This document shows, one piece after another, positions 37,685 through 41,971 of a DNA stretch of 41,971 nt. This stretch comes from Gordonia rhizosphera NBRC 16068 (GTDB lineage: Bacteria; Actinomycetota; Actinomycetes; Mycobacteriales; Mycobacteriaceae): positions 1 to 41,971 of the forward strand of contig NZ_BAHC01000009.1 of NCBI RefSeq assembly GCF_000298195.1. Reading direction: 5' to 3'. The translations under genes and the position numbers were made by a program. The notes under the pieces were generated by a model. The model did not search any database and was not told the DNA's origin. It worked only from the letters and a program-made list of their open reading frames with translations. Positions within the stretch are counted from its first letter, which is position 1, and each line of letters starts with the position of its first letter.

Positions 37685-38077
37685 TCAGACGCCCTCGAGG
37701 ATGGCCACGGCTGCGGCCATGTCCCCGTCGTGCGTCAGCGAGACGTGTACCCGGGTGTCCTTGAGGTGCTCACCGATCTCACCGGAGAGCCGGATCGCCG
37801 GGCGGCCCCAGTTGTCGGTGACGACCTCGATGTCGCTGTGGCGGATGAGCGGCAGCAGCGGTGATCGCGAGAATCGGCTGACCGACCACGCCTTCACCAC
37901 GGCTTCTTTCGCAGCCCACCGCGCGGCCAGATGACGCGCCTCGTCTCCGGTGCCGGCCGCCGCGTCACGACGCTCGCGGACCGTGAACCGGTCCCCGAAC
38001 GTCGTGCCCGGCTGCTTCAACTGCTCACCGAATTCCGGGACCGACACGATGTCGATTCCGACTCCGAGCACATTCAT
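37685..38077 (-). CDS. acpS: Holo-[acyl-carrier-protein] synthase
   Basis: The 130-residue protein begins MNVLGVGIDIVSVPEF, with the Mg-binding Asp of the GIDIV motif, and contains HLAARWAAKEAVVKAW with the conserved Glu and Lys. It transfers the 4'-phosphopantetheine arm to acyl carrier domains and, beside a type I FAS, is expected to activate that enzyme's ACP domain, as shown for mycobacterial AcpS. GGAGG about 9 nt upstream supports the ATG at 38077; the gene starts 20 bp after the fas stop, so the two form one operon (Rv2523c-Rv2524c order). Confidence 0.96.
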   Translation of the reverse strand: MNVLGVGIDIVSVPEFGEQLKQPGTTFGDRFTVRERRDAAAGTGDEARHLAARWAAKEAVVKAWSVSRFSRSPLLPLIRHSDIEVVTDNWGRPAIRLSGEIGEHLKDTRVHVSLTHDGDMAAAVAILEGV

Positions 38078-38097
38078 TGCCGCATCCGCCTCCGGCT

Positions 38098-41000
38098 TCA
38101 CTCTGCCCCACCAACGTTGACGCGAGCGTAGCTGCCGTCGGCGGCCAGGCGAACAGCGGGGTCGAGCAACACGTCGGCCTCGGCGTCGTGCTCGTCGACC
38201 GCAGCGTCGAATCGACGGTTCGGCGGGCGCTTGTAGGCCGGCTCGACACCGCACATCGCCTCGAGCAGACGCTGGCTGCCCTTGCGGGCCCGCTCCTCCG
38301 ACACCCGGCGGTACTCCTCGGCCTGCTCCGGATCGAGCGTCGCCACGAAGGCTTCCGGATGGACCACCGCGATCAGACCGGACACGTGACCGAATCCGAG
38401 GCTGGTCAGCAGACCCGCCTTGAGCGGGAACCGCTCGCCGAGATTCAGGGTCTCGCGTGCCCACACCAGGTGCGGGTACTCGCGCATCTGCTCGTCGACA
38501 CAGTCCAGGCTGCGGTTCGGCGGGATGACGCCGTCGCGGAGCAGCTGGCACAGGCCGATCAGCTGGAAGGCGGCGGCGCCGCCCTTGGCGTGACCGGTCA
38601 GCGACTTCTGCGACACCACGAACATCGGTGCACCGTCGGTCCGACCGATCGCCGAGGCCAGCCGCTCGTGCAGCTCGGACTCGTTGGGGTCGTTGGCCCG
38701 CGTGGAGGTGTCGTGCTTGGAGATCACCGCGACATCGTCGGAGGAGACACCCAGCGCGCTCAGCGCGCACGCCAGCGGCGAGGAAGCCGCACCGCGGGCG
38801 GCACCCAGTGCACCCAGACCCGGAGCCGGGATGGAGGTGTGCACACCGTCACCGAAGCTCTGCGCCCAGGCGACCACGCCGAGGACCGGCAGACCCATCT
38901 GGGCCGCGACATCACCACGGGCCAGCAGGATCGTCCCGCCACCGGCGGATTCGACGAATCCGCCGCGACGACGGTCGTTGGCCCGCGAGAACCGGCGATC
39001 CTCGATGCCGCGCGCGGTCATCTTCGCCGACTCCGCGGTCGCATTCATGTCGCCGAATCCGACGATGCCCTCGATACCGAGATCGTCGAAGCCGCCGGCC
39101 ACCGCGAACAGTGCCTTGCCGAGGCGGATCTTGTCGACACCCTCCTCGACCGAGACGGCGGCCGTCGCACACGCGGCGACCGGGTGGATCATCGCGCCGT
39201 AGCTACCGACATACGACTGGACCACGTGGGCCGCAACGATGTTCGGCAAGGCCTCCTGCAGGATGTCGTTGGCCTTCGACTCGCCGAGCAGCGTGTTGAT
39301 GTAGAGCTCGCGCATCGACATCATGCCGCCCATACCGGTGCCCTGGGTGTTGGCCACCAGACCGGGGTGCACCCACCGCATCAGTTCCGACGGGGTGAAG
39401 CCCGACGTCAGGAAGGCATCGACGGTCGCCACCAGATTCCACAGGGCCACCCGGTCGATCGACTCGGCCATGTCGGGCGAGACGCCCCAGCGGGTCGGGT
39501 CGAAACCGGTCGGGATCTGACCGCCGACGGAACGGGACAGCGAGAACTGCCGTGGCACACGGATTTCCGTGCCGGCCAGGCGGGTGACCTGCCAGTCGCC
39601 GGTCTCGGCGTTCTCCGCGACGCGGGTCTTCTCCGGGTTTGCCGCGGCGAATGCCCGGGCCTCGGCCTCGGAGCTCACCGTGAAGGTGAGGTCCTCGTCG
39701 AGGAAGACCGACGTGAGCAGCGGCGAGGTGTTGTCGACCATCGCACCCTCGTCCGCGTAGCGGCGGATACCGCAGCGGGACACGACCTCGTCGTGGTAGC
39801 GCTCGGCGATGTCGCTTTCCGCCACCGGGTCCCCGGACTCGGTGTCGTACCAGCCCGGCTTGGGCGCGTCGTCCCAGTGGATCAGCCCGGTGTTCCACGC
39901 GAGCTCGACGACGCCTGCCGCCGAGAGCTTCTCGTTGACCTCCATCTCGAAGCGGGTGCGCGACGAACCGTACGGTCCGAGCTCACCGGCACCGACGATG
40001 ACGACCAGATCCTCCGGACGGGCGTCGATCGTCGGCCACTGCGGGGTCAGACCCTTGGGCGCACGAGCCGGCGCCGGCAGCGCCGGCACGGTGGCGACCT
40101 CGACGTCGGCGGCCTCGGCCTCTGCCGACTCGGCCGCGGCCGAGGACAGCGCCTTCAGGTCGATCGACGGATCGAGTCCACCGGTGAAGTCGCCCAGGAC
40201 CGGCTTGGTCCGTGCGTCCTCACGCTGCTCCGGCGTGCACAGGCCGAGCAGGTTGGCGGCCATCTCGTCGGTGCTCCAGGTGCGGACACCGGCGGCCTCG
40301 ACCGCGGTCACCATGACGTCGTTGTGGCCCATCAGACCGGTACCGCGAACCCAGCCGATGAGGGCATGGGCCAGCGTTGTCTTCTGATTCCACGAGTCCT
40401 CCGCCGACCAGCGGGTGACCAGGGCGTCGAGGGCGGCCTTGCTCTCGCCGTAGGCGCCGTCGCCGCCGAACATGCCGCGGTTCGGGGAACCGGGCAGCAC
40501 CACGTGGACGCGGGCCGCGATGTCATGGTCGGCGCGCAGGTCGGCCAGTCCGGCGATCAGCCGTTCCACCGACCAGAGCAGCACCTTCATCTCGAGCTCG
40601 GCGCGACCACCGGCGTCGGTGAGGTCACCGGCCACCCGCGGCGCCGCGAACGGGAACAGCATGGTGGGCTTCATCGCCGGCTTGATGACCGCCGTGGTGC
40701 CACCGAGGTTCTCGGTCTGCTCGGAACCGACCCACTCCACCAGGTCGTCGACGTCGGTGTAGGACGCCATGTTCGCCGGCGCCACCCACAGCGCGGCCTC
40801 GTGACGGGCGTTCTCGCGGTAGAGCTTCTTGTAGAAGGCGAGCTTGTCGGAGCTCAGCTTCGAGGTCGTCGCGACGACGGTGGCACCGCCGGCCAGCAGG
40901 CCTGCGATGACGCCCGAGGCGATCGACCCCTTGCCGGCACCCGTCACGACCGCGATCTCGTCGGCCCACTGGCCGACACCCGGCTGCTCCGCGGCCTGCG

Positions 41001-41971
41001 CGATGGACCCGAAGATCGTGGCGTGCACCGCGTTTCCGGTCGCCAGCGCCTTGCCCTGCCACCAGGTGGCGTGTTGGGCGACGGTGCTGCCGGCGCCTTC
41101 GAAGCGCGCCACGAGCTTGTCGTGGTCGGCGTCGAGTTCCTGCTCGTCGGTCAGCCAGATGCGGACCAGGTCCTCACGGCTGGTCGCCCACCGGTCGTCG
41201 ACGAGGACGACCTTCGCGGCGTCGAACGCCGGCGCGACGGTGCGCGCCCAGTCGGAACCGAGTTCGGCACTGACCCGTTCGGCGATGGCCGCGTTCGGGT
41301 CCTCGGCGAGGGCCGCGGTCTCCGCGACGTCGGCGAGGCCGAGCTTGGACAGCACGGTGTAGGCGGCCGAGGCCAACGCACCCGAACGACCGGTCAGCTG
41401 CTCGGTGAACTCGCCGAGCGCCGCAGCGTCGACCGTCGCGCCGCCGCCACCGTCGGCGGCGGGCTTGGCGACCGAGATGCCGCGCGCGGCACCCACCGAC
41501 GTGACTGCCTTGTCGATCAGCGCGTCGAGCGCATCCGTGTTGGCCAGCGGACCGTCGAGCAGGTTGCCGAGCGCCTCGCCACGGACGCTGGCACCCTCAC
41601 GGGTTCCGAGGGCGAGCGCCACGGTGGTGTGCAGACCCCAGCCCGGGCCGAGCTGCCAGACGCCCGAGACACGGTCGGTGATGTAGGACTGACGCTTCCC
41701 GACCGGGCCGAGGACCTTGCGGACCTGGTCACCGACGGCGTCGGTGAGCACCGGGCCGAGCGGCTTGTATCCGCGGGCCAGCGTCGACACGGTCGACGCA
41801 AGCGCGTTCATGTCCGCCTCGGCGGCACCGTCGATGGCACCGAGTCCGAGCTCACCACCGATGTCGAGCAGCAGCTGGTTGCGGCGCGACGAGACACCGT
41901 CGCACAGCGCCTCGATGGTGTCGGCCGAACCGATCTGATCGGTACGCATCTTGGTCCACAGCGCGATCACC
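38098..41971 (-). CDS. fas: Type I fatty acid synthase, C-terminal 1290 residues (cut by window edge)
   Basis: The frame runs off the right edge. The visible part, in order, holds the end of the ACP region (about 1-130; LCDGVSSRRNQLLLDIGGEL, GYKPLGPVL). The ketoreductase has GAGKGSIASGVIAGLLAGGA near 340 and YGESKAALDALVTRW. The ketosynthase has the nucleophile Cys in VAACATAAVSVEEG near 935, a His in VISKHDTSTRAND near 1080 and a His in KSLTGHAKGGAAAF near 1123. This is the order of mycobacterial FAS-I (about 3,070 residues), which makes C16-C26 acyl-CoAs for lipids and mycolate arms. All visible catalytic residues are present and the frame is intact. acpS follows directly. Confidence 0.97.
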   Translation of the reverse strand, partial: VIALWTKMRTDQIGSADTIEALCDGVSSRRNQLLLDIGGELGLGAIDGAAEADMNALASTVSTLARGYKPLGPVLTDAVGDQVRKVLGPVGKRQSYITDRVSGVWQLGPGWGLHTTVALALGTREGASVRGEALGNLLDGPLANTDALDALIDKAVTSVGAARGISVAKPAADGGGGATVDAAALGEFTEQLTGRSGALASAAYTVLSKLGLADVAETAALAEDPNAAIAERVSAELGSDWARTVAPAFDAAKVVLVDDRWATSREDLVRIWLTDEQELDADHDKLVARFEGAGSTVAQHATWWQGKALATGNAVHATIFGSIAQAAEQPGVGQWADEIAVVTGAGKGSIASGVIAGLLAGGATVVATTSKLSSDKLAFYKKLYRENARHEAALWVAPANMASYTDVDDLVEWVGSEQTENLGGTTAVIKPAMKPTMLFPFAAPRVAGDLTDAGGRAELEMKVLLWSVERLIAGLADLRADHDIAARVHVVLPGSPNRGMFGGDGAYGESKAALDALVTRWSAEDSWNQKTTLAHALIGWVRGTGLMGHNDVMVTAVEAAGVRTWSTDEMAANLLGLCTPEQREDARTKPVLGDFTGGLDPSIDLKALSSAAAESAEAEAADVEVATVPALPAPARAPKGLTPQWPTIDARPEDLVVIVGAGELGPYGSSRTRFEMEVNEKLSAAGVVELAWNTGLIHWDDAPKPGWYDTESGDPVAESDIAERYHDEVVSRCGIRRYADEGAMVDNTSPLLTSVFLDEDLTFTVSSEAEARAFAAANPEKTRVAENAETGDWQVTRLAGTEIRVPRQFSLSRSVGGQIPTGFDPTRWGVSPDMAESIDRVALWNLVATVDAFLTSGFTPSELMRWVHPGLVANTQGTGMGGMMSMRELYINTLLGESKANDILQEALPNIVAAHVVQSYVGSYGAMIHPVAACATAAVSVEEGVDKIRLGKALFAVAGGFDDLGIEGIVGFGDMNATAESAKMTARGIEDRRFSRANDRRRGGFVESAGGGTILLARGDVAAQMGLPVLGVVAWAQSFGDGVHTSIPAPGLGALGAARGAASSPLACALSALGVSSDDVAVISKHDTSTRANDPNESELHERLASAIGRTDGAPMFVVSQKSLTGHAKGGAAAFQLIGLCQLLRDGVIPPNRSLDCVDEQMREYPHLVWARETLNLGERFPLKAGLLTSLGFGHVSGLIAVVHPEAFVATLDPEQAEEYRRVSEERARKGSQRLLEAMCGVEPAYKRPPNRRFDAAVDEHDAEADVLLDPAVRLAADGSYARVNVGGAE

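Noticed and set aside
37685..38770. N-terminal extension of acpS to 361 residues
   Set aside because: The extension is an out-of-frame reading of the fas 3' end; the ATG at 38077 has a ribosome-binding site and matches the family start.

Overview
The window looks like chromosomal DNA of a high-GC, mycolic-acid-containing actinomycete (order Mycobacteriales). A Gordonia-like organism is my best guess, but the genus is inference. The reasons are a very GC-rich sequence, a type I fatty acid synthase with its own AcpS, a CmrA-type mycolate reductase, L,D-transpeptidase lipoproteins, and promoters placed 6-7 nt before start codons (leaderless mRNAs). The gene order matches, from memory, two parts of the Mycobacterium tuberculosis chromosome: gdh-ettA-ssb-like (Rv2476c-Rv2478c) and cmrA-orn-tRNA-His ... 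tRNA-Lys-ldt-DUF3618-bcp ... acpS-fas (Rv2509-Rv2524c).

Layout. 1-1.2 kb: an IS607-type insertion element cut by the window edge (tnpB partial, tnpA frameshifted). 1.36-3.6 kb: a molybdopterin oxidoreductase. 3.6-11.0 kb: the 180-kDa NAD-glutamate dehydrogenase, the ABC-F translation factor EttA and an SSB-like protein, all on the minus strand. 11.1-14.6 kb: a DinB/MDMPI-fold protein, a VanX-like D-Ala-D-Ala dipeptidase and a NarL-type two-component pair that is frameshifted in both genes. 14.6-18.5 kb: an accessory block of unrecognised genes, with two divergent paralogues of a secreted repeat protein (one decayed), a 56-residue ORF and a membrane-associated protein. Almost all of them are broken by single-base indels in G/C runs. 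18.6-22.0 kb: an APC permease, tRNA-Arg and a uracil/xanthine permease. 22.1-24.3 kb: a nitric-oxide module (NsrR-like Rrf2 regulator, flavohaemoglobin, small membrane protein). 24.5-28.9 kb: an ABC exporter half, a PadR regulator and a FadH-type dienoyl-CoA reductase. 28.9-42 kb: a mostly conserved cell-envelope and lipid region (cmrA, orn, tRNA-His, a small basic protein, a DUF4185/GH183-like secreted protein, two L,D-transpeptidases around tRNA-Lys, a DUF3618 protein, bcp, a TetR regulator, a deazaflavin oxidoreductase-like protein, acpS and the C-terminal 1290 residues of fas).

Most notable observations. (1) All three convergent gene junctions in the window (20.5, 31.1 and 37.1 kb) are filled with short GC-rich tandem or inverted repeats, two of which share a GTCGA-N-CGTGCGC-like core. 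(2) A cluster of frameshifts at 13.1-18.4 kb is nearly all explained by loss or gain of one base in a G or C run, so it is either a local sequence-quality problem or a degrading island. (3) An unnamed secreted-protein family there has been duplicated and rearranged. (4) There is a likely NsrR operator and a PadR operator-like element inside a promoter. (5) One L,D-transpeptidase has SNGC instead of SHGC at its active site. I found no CRISPR array, prophage or recognisable defence system.
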